A DNA stretch of 64,000 bases from Salinirubellus salinus (GCF_025231485.1 NZ_CP104003.1:1984001-2048000); one strand, 5' to 3'; positions 28,412 to 37,704 are shown, counted from the first letter of the stretch. Notes: a model not told the origin generated them from the sequence alone. Translations and numbers: made by a program.

Positions 28412-29095
28412 ATGCCCTCCACCGACGACGACGGCGACCGGTTCGGCGAGCGGTTCGCGGAGTTCCTCGACAGCATCGGGCTCGAGGAGTTGACCGCAGA
28501 CTACCGCGAGGAACACCGGACCGCCGAATCGAACCTCGAGGCGGCGTTCGGAGACGCCCCGGACCTCTCGGAGACGCCGCACGTCGCCGAGGTCAACCGC
28601 GTGAACGAGCACCGCGACGGCAGTGACGTCGTGGTCCCCGTCGTGCCGGCGGTGTTCGAAGCGTCGGGCGAGCCACCGCGTCAGCGTGTCTACGAGGTGG
28701 TCGGGACGGTGCTGGCGGCGGTCCACCCCGTGTTCGACGGTGCGGACTGTCACGTCCGGCACTACGACGTGCAGTTCGCCTACGCCGACGAGGCGGCGGA
28801 GGCGGTCGTCTACCGCCGGGTGACGGTCGACCCCGGACTGGCCGAGCGCGCGCTGACAGACTCAACGTTCGACGCGATGGCGCTCGCCCGTGCGGTGAAG
28901 GAGGGCGACGACGGCGACGACGGCGTCCCACCGGTCGACTTCCAGCGGTTCGACGCCCGTTCCACCTCCGCCGGGTCGTACGCGGGTGGGCACGCCGCGG
29001 TCCACGCCGCCACGGTGGCCGCGAGTTCGGGGGCGGCGGCCTCGTGTGCGTCGGGGGGGGCCGGGGCGGGCGCCGGTGGCGCGCCCGGCTGCTAG
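28412..29095 (+). CDS. Haloarchaeal hypothetical protein with Gly/Ala/Ser-rich tail
   Basis: A 227-residue soluble acidic protein. ATG 28412 is chosen because TTATGCC, a TATA-like element, lies about 28 bases upstream. An alpha/beta-looking core covers residues 1-170. The last ~50 residues are low-complexity Gly/Ala/Ser ending GGAPGC with a C-terminal cysteine two residues after a proline. No family is recognised. It is tail-to-tail with the small coiled-coil gene, with one base between the stops. Confidence 0.65.
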   Translation: MPSTDDDGDRFGERFAEFLDSIGLEELTADYREEHRTAESNLEAAFGDAPDLSETPHVAEVNRVNEHRDGSDVVVPVVPAVFEASGEPPRQRVYEVVGTVLAAVHPVFDGADCHVRHYDVQFAYADEAAEAVVYRRVTVDPGLAERALTDSTFDAMALARAVKEGDDGDDGVPPVDFQRFDARSTSAGSYAGGHAAVHAATVAASSGAAASCASGGAGAGAGGAPGC

Positions 29096-29096
29096 G

Positions 29097-29333
29097 TCAG
29101 TCCTCGTCCCAGTCGAGGTCCGTCTCGATGTCGATGGCCGCCAGTTCGGCCTGCTCCTCGAGTCGCGTTATCTCGGCCTCCCGTTCCTTGATGGCCCGGC
29201 GGTAGGCCTCGCGGTCCTCGAAGTTGGCCGACTCCGCACGCATCCGCAGGACCCGTAGCTGAGTCTTCAGCTCCCGCGAACGGGACCGGAGCGCCGCCGG
29301 GTCGTCCGTGTCGATGTCCTCCTCGTCGCTCAC
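29097..29333 (-). CDS. Small haloarchaeal coiled-coil protein
   Basis: A 78-residue, highly charged protein read from GTG 29331-29333; longer frames in the same phase lose protein-like composition upstream. Almost the whole sequence is predicted alpha-helical with heptad-type Leu/Ile spacing (RELKTQLRVLRMRAE...REAEITRLEEQAELAAI) and an acidic C-terminus. No enzyme motif is present. Such proteins often act as small oligomeric scaffolds, but the role here is unknown. Confidence 0.65.
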   Translation of the reverse strand: MSDEEDIDTDDPAALRSRSRELKTQLRVLRMRAESANFEDREAYRRAIKEREAEITRLEEQAELAAIDIETDLDWDED

Positions 29334-29454
29334 AGTGGGCCGTAGGTGGGCCCGGGGGCTGATCCCTTCGCCTCCGGCGAACCGTGCACCGAACCCGACA
29401 CCCGAGCCACACCTCGGGTGCGGGTTTTTCACCCCACCGCTCGTCGGCCGGCAC

Positions 29455-30675
29455 ATGACAGAACTCTCCGAACCGGCAGACGTCGAGCGGACCGCGGTGA
29501 TAGGCGCGGGGGAGATGGGACGTGGCATCGCGGCCGTGCAGGCGCTCGCCGGACGGGAGGTGGTGATACAGGACCTCGACACGGACCAGCTCGACGCCGC
29601 GCTCGAGCACGTCGAGTGGTCGCTGGGGAAGTCGGTCGAGAAGGGGCGGCTGAGCGAGGCCGAGAAGGAGGCCACGCTCGGGCGGCTCTCGACGGCCGAC
29701 GAACTCGCCGACGCCGTCGCGGGCGTGGACCTCGTCACCGAGGCCATCGTCGAGAAGCAGGCGGTCAAGGAGTCGGTGTTCGCGGACCTCGACGAGCACG
29801 CTCCGGACCACGCTATCCTCGCGTCGAACACCTCGGGGCTGAATATCACGCGCATCGCCGAGGCGACCGAGCGCCCGGACCGGGTGCTCGGCACGCACTG
29901 GTTCAACCCCCCGATGCTGATGGAACTGGTCGAGGTGGTCCACACCGAGCACACGGACCCCGCGATCGCCGACCTCGCCGCCGACTTCGTCGAGGCCCTC
30001 GGCAAGACGCCCATCCACTGCCGGAAGGACGTCCCCTCGTTCGTCGTGAACCGGTGTATGCGGCCCTACGGCGAGGCGGCGGCGTGGCTCGTCTACTACG
30101 ACGAGGCCCGGAAGGAGGCCGTCGACGCGGCCTTCGAGTACGACGAGGAGTTCCCGATGGGGCCGTTCGCGCTCGCGGACTTCACCGGGGGCATCCAGCT
30201 CCGGGTGGACGGCGAGGCCGACCACCTCGCGGACGACCGACTCCTCGCGTACGACACGCGTGTCTGTCCGCTGTTGCACGAACTGTACGAGCAGGGGCGG
30301 TACGGCCGGAAGGCGGGCGCGGGGTACTACGAGTACGACGAGGAGGGGCAGAAGGCCCCCGTCCCGGCCACCGCAGCCCGCGAGTTCGACCCGATGTGGG
30401 TCTGGGCCCCGGTCGTCAACGAGGCGGCGAAGATGGTCCAGCACGACGTGGCGACCGTCGAGGACGTGGACACGGGGATGCGACTGGGCGGCAACTGGCC
30501 CGTCGGCCCGTTCGAGAAGGCAGACCGCGTCGGCGCGGACACCGTCGTGGAGTACCTCTGCGAGTGGGCGGCGATGCACGACCGGCTGAACAAGCGGGCC
30601 GAACTGCTCCCGTGTGACCTCCTCGTCGAGCAGGCGAAGACGGGCGAGCGGTTCCACGACGACGGGGCCGCCTGA
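29455..30675 (+). CDS. 3-hydroxyacyl-CoA dehydrogenase
   Basis: A 406-residue enzyme that interconverts 3-hydroxyacyl-CoA and 3-ketoacyl-CoA in beta-oxidation-type pathways. The Rossmann motif AVIGAGEMGRGIA is near residue 14. SNTSGLNIT and HWFNPPMLMELVEV are the catalytic Ser/His/Glu/Asn region, and two C-terminal helical repeats follow. ATG 29455 is preceded by a T-rich promoter element (GGGTTTTTC). Its stop overlaps the flavin reductase start (TGATG). Confidence 0.92.
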   Translation: MTELSEPADVERTAVIGAGEMGRGIAAVQALAGREVVIQDLDTDQLDAALEHVEWSLGKSVEKGRLSEAEKEATLGRLSTADELADAVAGVDLVTEAIVEKQAVKESVFADLDEHAPDHAILASNTSGLNITRIAEATERPDRVLGTHWFNPPMLMELVEVVHTEHTDPAIADLAADFVEALGKTPIHCRKDVPSFVVNRCMRPYGEAAAWLVYYDEARKEAVDAAFEYDEEFPMGPFALADFTGGIQLRVDGEADHLADDRLLAYDTRVCPLLHELYEQGRYGRKAGAGYYEYDEEGQKAPVPATAAREFDPMWVWAPVVNEAAKMVQHDVATVEDVDTGMRLGGNWPVGPFEKADRVGADTVVEYLCEWAAMHDRLNKRAELLPCDLLVEQAKTGERFHDDGAA

Positions 30676-31268
30676 TGGAGGTCGACCCCACGGACGGCAG
30701 CCTCTACCGCACGCTCTCGTCGCTCGTCACCCCCCGACCCATCGGCTGGGTGTCGACGACGGGGCCGGACGACGTGGACAACCTCGCGCCGTTCTCGTTC
30801 TTCAACGTCGCGTGCGTCTCGCCGCCGACCCTCCAGTTCGCCCCCGGCAAGCGCCGCGGGCGGCCAGCGGGACTGACCGACAGCCAGCGGAACGCCGAGG
30901 CGACGGGCGAGTTCGTCGTCAACGTCGTCACCCGCGAGTTCGTCGACGCGATGAACGAGACGAGTGCGACGCTCGCGCCCGGCGAGTCAGAGTTCGACCA
31001 CGCTGGCCTCGAGCGGGCCGCGTCGACGGAGGTCACCCCGCCGCGGGTCGCGGGGGTCGTCGCCGCGTTCGAGTGTGAACACCGCGAGACGGTCGACCTC
31101 GGGTCGAACGCGCTCGTCCTCGGGGAGGTGGTCCACGTCCACGTCGACGACCGGGTCGTGAACGGGGTGGGGAAGGTCGACGTGGCCGAGGTGGACACCG
31201 TCGGCCGGCTCGCGGGGAGCTGGTACGACCGCGTGGAGTCGCGGTTCCGGATGGAGCGGCCGGACTGA
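30675..31268 (+). CDS. Flavin reductase-like, FMN-binding split-barrel protein
   Basis: A 197-residue protein of the flavin-reductase-like family. It contains TPRPIGWVST near the N-terminus, NLAPFSFFNV and the phosphate-binding NAEATGEFVVNVV, all typical of the FMN-binding split barrel. It overlaps the dehydrogenase by one base, so they are co-expressed. The family often supplies reduced flavin to a partner oxygenase, but no such partner is adjacent. Confidence 0.87.
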   Translation: MEVDPTDGSLYRTLSSLVTPRPIGWVSTTGPDDVDNLAPFSFFNVACVSPPTLQFAPGKRRGRPAGLTDSQRNAEATGEFVVNVVTREFVDAMNETSATLAPGESEFDHAGLERAASTEVTPPRVAGVVAAFECEHRETVDLGSNALVLGEVVHVHVDDRVVNGVGKVDVAEVDTVGRLAGSWYDRVESRFRMERPD

Positions 31269-31337
31269 GGAAGGTCGTCGCTCGTTGCGTGTCGGCGGTG
31301 GGAACGTACCCGAAGTCGGTGACCGGGGGGGCCGAGC

Positions 31338-31356
31338 GCGGTCCAAGGTGAACCGC
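31338..31356 (+). repeat. Dispersed 19-bp repeat GCGGT-N9-ACCGC, copy C
   Basis: GCGGTCCAAGGTGAACCGC lies between the convergent flavin reductase and MFS genes. Downstream similarity to copies A and B (ACGGC.C.GCGAC.GCC) shows a longer dispersed element, not a chance palindrome. Confidence 0.5.
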
Positions 31357-31529
31357 ACGGCACCGCGACCGCCGAGCGGCCAGTGCGTCCCGCTGGGCGC
31401 ACACGGCAGGCCTGCCCTCCCCTTCCGGCAGAGCAAGCTCTGTCGGCGTTCGCCTCGCTATCGCTCGGCTCACCGCTTCGCACCCACGCTCCCTGCGGTC
31501 GCGCAGGGTGCCAAGGCCACCCGGTCGAC

Positions 31530-32744
31530 TCAGGCGTAATCGGCGCGCACCGCCTCGCGGGTGGGGAGGAACACGAACAGGACGGCCGCCACGGCGGTCA
31601 GGCCGGCGAGCAGGTAGAACGACTCGGCGAACAGGTCGGCGTCGGCCATCGCCCCCACGACGGTCGAGCCGCCGGCGCCCAGCAGGAAGAACAGGGTGCG
31701 CAGGACTCCCCACGCGGTCCCCCGGACGGCGTCGGGGAGGACGGCGATGACGTAGGCGTTCGTCACGGCGACGATACCGAGTCGCGTGCCCAGCAGGAAC
31801 GAGAGCAGGGCGACCGGGACGAGGCCGTCGACGAACGGGACCGCGGCGAGGAGGGGGACGCCCGCGACGGAGATGACGACGATGACGATACGCTCGCCGA
31901 AGCGGTCGGCGAGCGCGCCACCGAAGAACTGGGCGAGCGCGCCGCCGAGGAACAGCAGCGAGAACATCGCCGCCGCGGTGGGCTGGGCGAACCCCTTCGC
32001 GTCCACGAGGTAGGTGACGAAGAAGGTGGTGAGCCCCTGGAAGCCGAACAGCATGAGCGTCACCGCGGCGACGGCGACGGTCACGCCGCGCACCCGGACG
32101 GCCCGGAGGACGTCGCGCGCGAGGTCACCGACCGGCGGGACCTCGGGGTCGGCGTGCCGCTCGCGCTCGGGGACGGCCCCCCACGCGAACGCGCCGGCGA
32201 CGAGGAGAGGTGGGGCGAGCCCGGCGACCACCCACCGCCAGCTCACGGACCCGACGAGCGCGCCCGCGAGGAACGGGAGGACCGCACTCCCCACCGCGCC
32301 GGCCGCGAGGGTAGCCCCGATGGCGGCTCCGTCGTTCTCCGGGAAGGTGCGCGAGAGGGCGGTCCCGCGCGGTGGGCCGTAGAGGCCGGTGGTGAAGCCG
32401 AACGCGGCACAGCCGCCGAGGAAGGCGAGGAAGACGGGCGAGACGCCGAGGACGAGGACGCTCCCGCCGGTGAGGAGGAGGCTGCCGGCGAGGAGGCGGC
32501 GCTCACCGACCCGGTCGGTCAGGATGCCCGCCGGCGACTGCATCAGCGCGTAGGTGGCCCAGATGACGGTGACGGCGACGCCGGCCTCGAAGTCACCGAC
32601 CGCGAAGGTACCTTTCACCTGCGGGAGGACGGCGGGGACGAGGTAGCGCCCGCCGAGGACGAACACCCACCCGACGGCGATGGCGAGCAGGGTCCACCCG
32701 CGGCCGTCGCCACGGAGGCGTGCCACCGCCGATTCGGTCGACAT
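31530..32744 (-). CDS. Major facilitator superfamily transporter
   Basis: A 404-residue MFS permease with about twelve hydrophobic helices. ATG 32742-32744 (MSTESAVARL) is used; the longer frame adds a Ser/Arg-rich non-protein-like head. The loop motif DRVGERRL between helices 2 and 3 and the matching DRFGERIV in the C-terminal half are the classic MFS loop motifs. The substrate is unknown. Divergent from the HTH regulator gene at 32847, which might control it (inference from position). Confidence 0.88.
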   Translation of the reverse strand: MSTESAVARLRGDGRGWTLLAIAVGWVFVLGGRYLVPAVLPQVKGTFAVGDFEAGVAVTVIWATYALMQSPAGILTDRVGERRLLAGSLLLTGGSVLVLGVSPVFLAFLGGCAAFGFTTGLYGPPRGTALSRTFPENDGAAIGATLAAGAVGSAVLPFLAGALVGSVSWRWVVAGLAPPLLVAGAFAWGAVPERERHADPEVPPVGDLARDVLRAVRVRGVTVAVAAVTLMLFGFQGLTTFFVTYLVDAKGFAQPTAAAMFSLLFLGGALAQFFGGALADRFGERIVIVVISVAGVPLLAAVPFVDGLVPVALLSFLLGTRLGIVAVTNAYVIAVLPDAVRGTAWGVLRTLFFLLGAGGSTVVGAMADADLFAESFYLLAGLTAVAAVLFVFLPTREAVRADYA

Positions 32745-32846
32745 TGGCGGGAGTCCGGCGCCACGCGAAGAGGAAGTTCCGGTACCGGCACGCGATGGGG
32801 AGAGCGCACCCGTGGTTCTATGCCGGCGGGCGGGCGACGGCCCCAC

Positions 32847-33737
32847 ATGAGCGAGCCACGCATCGTCGAGGACGTCGATCCGGACGAGGCGTTCGCCCTC
32901 CTCGGCAACGAGACGCGACTCGACATCGTCCGCTCACTGTGGGAGGCCGACGGTCACGAGGCGACGTTCTCCGCCCTCCGCGAGGCAGTCGGGATGCGCG
33001 ACTCCGGGCAGTTCAACTACCACCTCGGGAAGCTCGTCGACCGGTTCGTCGAGCAGTCCGATTCCGACACCTACCGGCTGACCCTCGCCGGCCAGCGCGT
33101 CTACGGCGCGGTCCTCGCTGGGCTCTACACGCAGGAGGGGTCGGTCGAGGACCGCCGGCTCGAGGAGCCCTGCGGGGCCTGTGGCGGCGACCGGACGTTC
33201 GCCTACGACGGCCAGCGGGTCGACGTCAGTTGCGTCGACTGCGGGCTGGGGACGTTCGTCCCGGTCCCGCCGGGCGTGTTCTCGGACTACCCGGTCGCGG
33301 AGTGGCCGAGCGTCGCCGACCGCTACGTCCGGGGGACGCTGCGGCGACTCGGTGACGGCTTCTGCCCGTTCTGCGAGGGCCGGGTCGCGGCCGCGGTCGA
33401 ACCGGAGATCGGGACCCGCGACCCGGATGCGGACCCCCCGCCGGCGTACGAGGCGTTCCCGAGCGTCCGTTACGAGTGCCAGCGGTGTACCGAGCGGTTC
33501 AGCGCCGACCTCGGGAGCGCGCTGGCCGCCCACCCCGCGGTCGTCTCGTTCTACCACGACCACGGCGTCGACGTCCGGGAGGTGCCGCTGACGCGTGTGC
33601 AGGCCGTCGACGAGGCGGAGGCGTGGGTTCGTGAGCGCGACCCGGTCGAGGCGGCCGTCAGCTACGGGGCCGGCGACGAGCGGCTCACGCTCGTCGTCGA
33701 CGCGACGGCGACCGTGACCGAGACGCGCCGGGAATGA
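32847..33737 (+). CDS. ArsR-like winged-helix regulator with C-terminal zinc-ribbon region
   Basis: A 296-residue protein. Residues 10-95 form an ArsR-type winged helix (FALLGNETRLDIVRSLW...FNYHLGKLVDRF). The remainder carries paired cysteines (CGACGG, CVDCG, CPFCEG, CQRCTE) consistent with two zinc ribbons. This layout is a common haloarchaeal transcriptional regulator type. Its stop codon TGA (33735-33737) lies within the first bases of the 570-bp mobile element. The last residues, ETRRE, may therefore not be the ancestral C-terminus. Confidence 0.82.
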   Translation: MSEPRIVEDVDPDEAFALLGNETRLDIVRSLWEADGHEATFSALREAVGMRDSGQFNYHLGKLVDRFVEQSDSDTYRLTLAGQRVYGAVLAGLYTQEGSVEDRRLEEPCGACGGDRTFAYDGQRVDVSCVDCGLGTFVPVPPGVFSDYPVAEWPSVADRYVRGTLRRLGDGFCPFCEGRVAAAVEPEIGTRDPDADPPPAYEAFPSVRYECQRCTERFSADLGSALAAHPAVVSFYHDHGVDVREVPLTRVQAVDEAEAWVRERDPVEAAVSYGAGDERLTLVVDATATVTETRRE

Positions 33738-34303
33738 CATCCTCCTCGTCGTGAACGACGAGGGTTCCCCATCCGCGCTCGGGGCCGCTCCGGCCATCGC
33801 ACCACTGAAAACGGTGCATGGGACTCCGGTGCGTCCGACGGGGGCAAATCCACCCGCGTGAGCGGGGTGTCTCGGTTTGTGCGCGATACGTGAGTCCCGC
33901 GAGGGATGTGGCGTATTCGGCGTCCAGACGGACGCGGTATCTCCTTGCACCGTGCATCCCCGCCGCCCACGAGGGAGTTGGGGGATGCTCCCGAACGACT
34001 CTTTCGAGGCGTCCGGGCACGGGTCGTGCCATCGACCTGCGTCACCTCTCTGCCACGGTGATGACGCTCAACCCCGGCAGGCTCGCGTTGTTGATGCCCA
34101 CCGTTCGGCGGGTGCGTCGGTGGACGTGAGTCCGGTCGAAGGTGTGGTATCGACCACGCCGACGGGAGGAACGCCAAACCACCTCCACGTTTCCGCGTTG
34201 AGTTACCGGAGAAACGACCCAGGCGGCCATAAGCGCGTGGTTCGGACTGTAAGTGGTTGGATTCACGCCCGCCGTGAACGGCGGGACTCTCTCCTCGAAT
34301 CAG
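33734..34303 (-). mobile_element. 570-bp non-autonomous IS200/IS605-type element (PATE-like), copy 1
   Basis: Defined by comparison with copy 2 (58968-59537, inverted) and with the TnpB element at 43588-45186. On the minus strand it begins CTGATTCGAGGAGAGAGTC after the flank CTAC and ends GAGGAGGATGTCAT. There are no terminal inverted repeats. Each end has a subterminal hairpin instead, CCCGCCGTTCACGGCGGG at 34268-34285 and CCTCGTCGTTCACGACGAGG near 33741-33760. This matches single-strand-transposing IS200/IS605 relatives and the palindrome-associated elements described in haloarchaea. No transposase is encoded. It fills the whole gap between two convergent genes. Confidence 0.85.
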
Positions 34304-34307
34304 GTAG

Positions 34308-35756
34308 TCACGCCCGCCAGTCGAAGGCGCTCGGCAGGTCGTGGGGTTCGTGCCCCTCGTCGCCGGCCCGTCCGAGGTACGCCCGCAGGTCGTCGCGGAA
34401 CTCGGGGGCAGCACAGGCGAGGATGCGCTCGGCGCGTTCGCGTGGCGAGGTGCCGCGCAGGTCCGCGACCCCGTGGTCGGTGACGAGCACGTCCACGTCG
34501 TGTTCCGTGTGGTCGACGTGCGTCGCCAGCGGGACGACGCGGGAGATGTCGCCGTCGCCGGCCGTCGAGGGAACCGCCACCACCGAGAGCGCGGCGTTGC
34601 GCCAGAAGTCGCCCGACCCGCCGAGGCCGTTCAGCAGGCGCGAGCCCTCGACGTGCGTGGAGTTGACGTGTCCGTACAGGTCGACCTCGACGGCGGCGTT
34701 GACGGCGACGACGCCCATCCGCGAGACGACCCCGGGCGCGTTCGACACCTCGGCCGGGCGGAGGACGAGCGCCTCCGCGTACCGCTCGAGGTCGGCGAAC
34801 AGGCGGTCCTGGCCCTCGCGAGAGAGTGCGAGCGCGGTGCCCGAGACGACCGAGAGGTCGCCGGCGTCCACCATGTCGAGCAGGCCGTCCTGTATCACCT
34901 CGCCCACGTACTCGACGGGCGCGTCGAGGTCGCCCAGTTCGGCCATCATCGCGTTGCCGAGCGACCCGACGCCGAACTGCATCCGCAGGCGGCCCGGACA
35001 GGGGTCGCGGCCCACCTCGCCCGCGAGGAACGCGCGGAGGTTCGCCGCCACCGCCTCCACCTCGGGGGTCGGGTCGCGGAACTCGTAGGCGTCGTCTCGC
35101 CGGTCGGTCCGGACGACGGCCCGGAGTTTCGCGGGGTCGAACGGGATGCGTGGCGAGCCGATGCGCTCGCCAGGGTCGGTCAGCGGGACGGGTTCGCGCT
35201 GGGGTGGGTCGGCCGGCGTCCAGACGTCGTGGACGAGTGCGAGTTCGCGGGGGAGCGCCTCGTTCACCTCCACGACGAGCGCGTCGGCCGCCTCGACGAA
35301 CGCTGGGGTCTGTCCGAGCGACCCGCTCGGGACGAGCCAGTCCGGGCCACAGGCGACGGCCTCGACGACGGCCACGTCGGGGGGGCCGTAGTGGCCGAAG
35401 CGGGCCTCGTCGGCGACGGCGGAGACGTGCCGGTCGCTGGTGGCGACGCGACCCTCGTTGGCGGCGGCGCGGGCTTCGGGCGTGCCGGCGTAGGGGTAGC
35501 GCCGTGCCACGGCGCCCGCCTCGACGAGCGCGGTGTCGATCTCGCTCCCGACGCTCCCGCCGGAGACGACGGTCAGGGCGAGGTCACGGTCGGCCTCGGC
35601 CAGCGCGAGCGGGACGGCCTTCGGGTAGCCGACGCTCCCGAAGCCGCTGACGAGCATCGTGGCGTCGTCGGGGACGTGTTCGGCCGCGCTCGCGGCGTCC
35701 GTGACGGGGAGGTCGCCGCGCAGGCGCGCCTCGGGGACCCAGCGGTCGGCGGTCAT
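34308..35756 (-). CDS. Acetyl-CoA hydrolase/CoA-transferase family protein
   Basis: A 482-residue CoA-transferase family 1-type enzyme related to acetyl-CoA hydrolase, 4-hydroxybutyrate CoA-transferase and succinate CoA-transferase. Features are SGFGSVGYPKAVPLAL, the GSVGSEIDTAL loop, QFGVGSLGNAMMAEL, NGLGGSGDFWRNA and the C-terminal VTDHGVADLRG. The donor and acceptor are not deducible. It overlaps the MaoC gene by four bases, which suggests a joint CoA-thioester pathway. The stop codon abuts the CTAC flank of the mobile element. Confidence 0.88.
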   Translation of the reverse strand: MTADRWVPEARLRGDLPVTDAASAAEHVPDDATMLVSGFGSVGYPKAVPLALAEADRDLALTVVSGGSVGSEIDTALVEAGAVARRYPYAGTPEARAAANEGRVATSDRHVSAVADEARFGHYGPPDVAVVEAVACGPDWLVPSGSLGQTPAFVEAADALVVEVNEALPRELALVHDVWTPADPPQREPVPLTDPGERIGSPRIPFDPAKLRAVVRTDRRDDAYEFRDPTPEVEAVAANLRAFLAGEVGRDPCPGRLRMQFGVGSLGNAMMAELGDLDAPVEYVGEVIQDGLLDMVDAGDLSVVSGTALALSREGQDRLFADLERYAEALVLRPAEVSNAPGVVSRMGVVAVNAAVEVDLYGHVNSTHVEGSRLLNGLGGSGDFWRNAALSVVAVPSTAGDGDISRVVPLATHVDHTEHDVDVLVTDHGVADLRGTSPRERAERILACAAPEFRDDLRAYLGRAGDEGHEPHDLPSAFDWRA

Positions 35757-36310
35757 TCTGGCTGGGTGCCCACACCCTCGGGCCACCCCGGCGGGCGCGC
35801 GGCCGACGGCTGGGCGTGCTCGCGCTTGAGGACCATCGGGGTGCGCTCCAGCGAGAGCACCTTCGTCCCCTCCTGGTTGTACGCGCGGAGTTCGGTGGTG
35901 ACGATGCCGACGTGGTCGCGGGAGTCGGACTCGCGCCTGTCGAGCACCTCGCTCTCGGCGAAGATGGTGTCGCCGTGGAAGACGGGGGCGTGGTGGCGGA
36001 TGCGGTCGTAGCCGAGGTTCGCGGTGGCGTTCATCGACACGTCGACGACGCTCATCCCGACCGCGAGCGCGATGACGAACGTGCCGTCGACCAGGCGCTC
36101 GCCGAACTCCGTCTCGGCCGCGTACGCCTCGTTGAAGTGCATCGGGTTGAGGTTCATCGTCACGTTCGTGAACCAGACGTTGTCCGTCTCGGTGACGGTG
36201 CGTCCGAACGGGTGCTTGTAGACGTCCCCCACCCGGAAATCCTCGTAGAAGCGGCCCTGCCAGCCCTCGACGAGGCGAGTCTCGTGGTCGGGGTCCTCGC
36301 TGTCGCTCAT
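35753..36310 (-). CDS. MaoC-like (R)-specific enoyl-CoA hydratase family protein
   Basis: A 185-residue hot-dog-fold protein with FYEDFRVGDVYKHPFGRTVTE at the front and the hydratase-type motif NLNPMHFNEAYA, with a conserved Asn/Pro/His arrangement close to the hydratase-2 motif. The segment AYNQEGTKVLSLERTPMVLKR is typical of MaoC C-termini. It probably hydrates a CoA thioester. The gene is upstream of, and overlaps, the CoA-transferase gene. Confidence 0.85.
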   Translation of the reverse strand: MSDSEDPDHETRLVEGWQGRFYEDFRVGDVYKHPFGRTVTETDNVWFTNVTMNLNPMHFNEAYAAETEFGERLVDGTFVIALAVGMSVVDVSMNATANLGYDRIRHHAPVFHGDTIFAESEVLDRRESDSRDHVGIVTTELRAYNQEGTKVLSLERTPMVLKREHAQPSAARPPGWPEGVGTQPE

Positions 36311-36349
36311 ACCCTCGGGTCGCGGGGCGTCGTGAAAACCGTTGGCCGC

Positions 36350-36928
36350 TCACGCGGTCGGCGTCGCGGTGACGGTGGCGTTCGCCCACGTCCGGGGCTC
36401 CTCACCGAACGACTCACCACACCCGTTCGTCGACGCCGGGTCGATGCCGGTGAACGCGGCCGAACAGCCGGCGAACTCGCCGTTCTCGACGTAGAGCACC
36501 TGCACGCCGTGGGCGTCCGGGAGGAGGCCGGCGGGCGACCCGCCGCTCGGGTCGAGCGCGACGCGGTAGCCCACGGCCGGGTGCTCACAGGTGGACTCGA
36601 CGGGTCCCTCGTGGACCGACTCGACGTGGACGCGGAACCGGCTCAGGTCCGCGCCAGGCGGCGAGACGCGCTCGACCCGGACCGAGAGTGCCGCGTCGGT
36701 GTCGGCCACCCGGATCGAACCGTGTCGTTCGTACAGCGAGTCGGGGACGGTCGACCCGACCACCCCACAGCCGGTACCGGTCCGCTCGAACTCGGTCACG
36801 TCGAGTTCGGCGGGACCGGTGTGGTCGGAGAAGCCGGGCAGGGCGTTCACGGAGCCGGCGACGGCGAGCGTGAGAGCGGCCGTGACGAGGACGAGCACCA
36901 CGGTTCGGCGGGAGGGCTGGAGGGCCAT
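36350..36928 (-). CDS. Predicted membrane-anchored or exported hypothetical protein
   Basis: A 192-residue protein starting MALQPSRRTVV at ATG 36926-36928, followed by a hydrophobic helix (VLVLVTAALTLAVAGSVNAL) that acts as signal or anchor. The remaining ~155 residues form an extracytoplasmic domain with about six cysteines (including GCGVV, STCEH, FAGCSA and TNGCGES) that could form disulfides. I do not recognise the family. A TTTGTA element about 25-30 bases upstream fits the start. Confidence 0.65.
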   Translation of the reverse strand: MALQPSRRTVVLVLVTAALTLAVAGSVNALPGFSDHTGPAELDVTEFERTGTGCGVVGSTVPDSLYERHGSIRVADTDAALSVRVERVSPPGADLSRFRVHVESVHEGPVESTCEHPAVGYRVALDPSGGSPAGLLPDAHGVQVLYVENGEFAGCSAAFTGIDPASTNGCGESFGEEPRTWANATVTATPTA

Positions 36929-37075
36929 ACTCCGGGCTGTGGCGCCGACTACAAAGAGTGGCCCGGCTCGGGCGGGTGTGGACACGGGGACTGCGACGAC
37001 CCGACTCTCACACCCGCTCGTCGTACTGTACCGTCGCAGGTTCCGGAGAGAAGGGTTCGCTGCGCTGCCGCGGCG

Positions 37076-37327
37076 TCAGTCCGAGGCGGCGGTCCGCCCG
37101 CTGGTCCCGTTCGCGTCGGACGGGGCGTTCGTCTCCGGACGGTTGGACTGCCCGACGGTGTAGAGGCCGCCGGTGGTCAGGCGCAGTACGCCCTCGTCCT
37201 GCAGGACGCCACACCGCCGGCGGACGCGCGCCGGGTGGGCGTCGACGGCCGCAGCGAGGTCGGTCCACGTCGCCGGGCCGTCGTACCGCAGGCGGTCGAG
37301 TATCGCCTCGTCCAGTTGCCGTGGCAT
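37076..37327 (-). CDS. Small winged-helix protein
   Basis: An 83-residue protein from ATG 37325-37327. Residues 1-60 (LDEAILDRLRYDGPATWTDLAAAVDAHPARVRRRCGVLQDEGVLRLTTGGLYTVG in the full chain) have the helix-turn-helix and wing of an MarR/Lrp-like DNA-binding domain. The last 20 residues are a Ser/Thr/Asn-rich tail. It is probably a transcription factor; the target is unknown. Confidence 0.75.
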   Translation of the reverse strand: MPRQLDEAILDRLRYDGPATWTDLAAAVDAHPARVRRRCGVLQDEGVLRLTTGGLYTVGQSNRPETNAPSDANGTSGRTAASD

Positions 37328-37494
37328 CACTACAGACGAGGGGCGCTGGACCCGTAGGTGGTGACCCACAGTACTGCCCCACGGGTCGGTCTCGAGGCGA
37401 GCGAGGCGCAGCCGGTGCGAGCGACGGCGTGTCGTCGAGTGAGCGTGTGCCGGCGACACGCTGAAACCCCCTCCCCGATTACGGCCCCCCGAAC

Positions 37495-37704
37495 ATGAGT
37501 GACTGCACCCACCCGCTCGACCCGGAGTTCGTCCACCCTGGCGACGTCGACATCATCGGCGTCGGCGCCGACGGCGAGGGCACGTTCTTCAAGCTCGCAC
37601 TCCCCTGCCCCGAGTGTAGCGAGGCGCTCGAGGTCCACGCCCACGTCGACAGCGTCGAGGAGGGCGAGTTCGAGTTGCCGCTCGACGACGCGCGCTACGA
37701 CTGA
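37495..37704 (+). CDS. Small haloarchaeal protein with CPEC motif
   Basis: A 69-residue very acidic protein. One CPEC motif in the middle (ALPCPECSEALEV) and an additional N-terminal Cys4 give an incomplete zinc-ribbon pattern, so metal binding would need a dimer or be absent. No function is assigned. ATG 37495 opens directly after a CCGAACATG leader. Confidence 0.65.
   Translation: MSDCTHPLDPEFVHPGDVDIIGVGADGEGTFFKLALPCPECSEALEVHAHVDSVEEGEFELPLDDARYD

Noticed and set aside
33818-34129. 103-codon frame in the 570-bp element, conserved in the second copy
   Set aside because: The two DNA copies are nearly identical, so conservation is no evidence of coding; composition is Arg-rich and no family is recognised.
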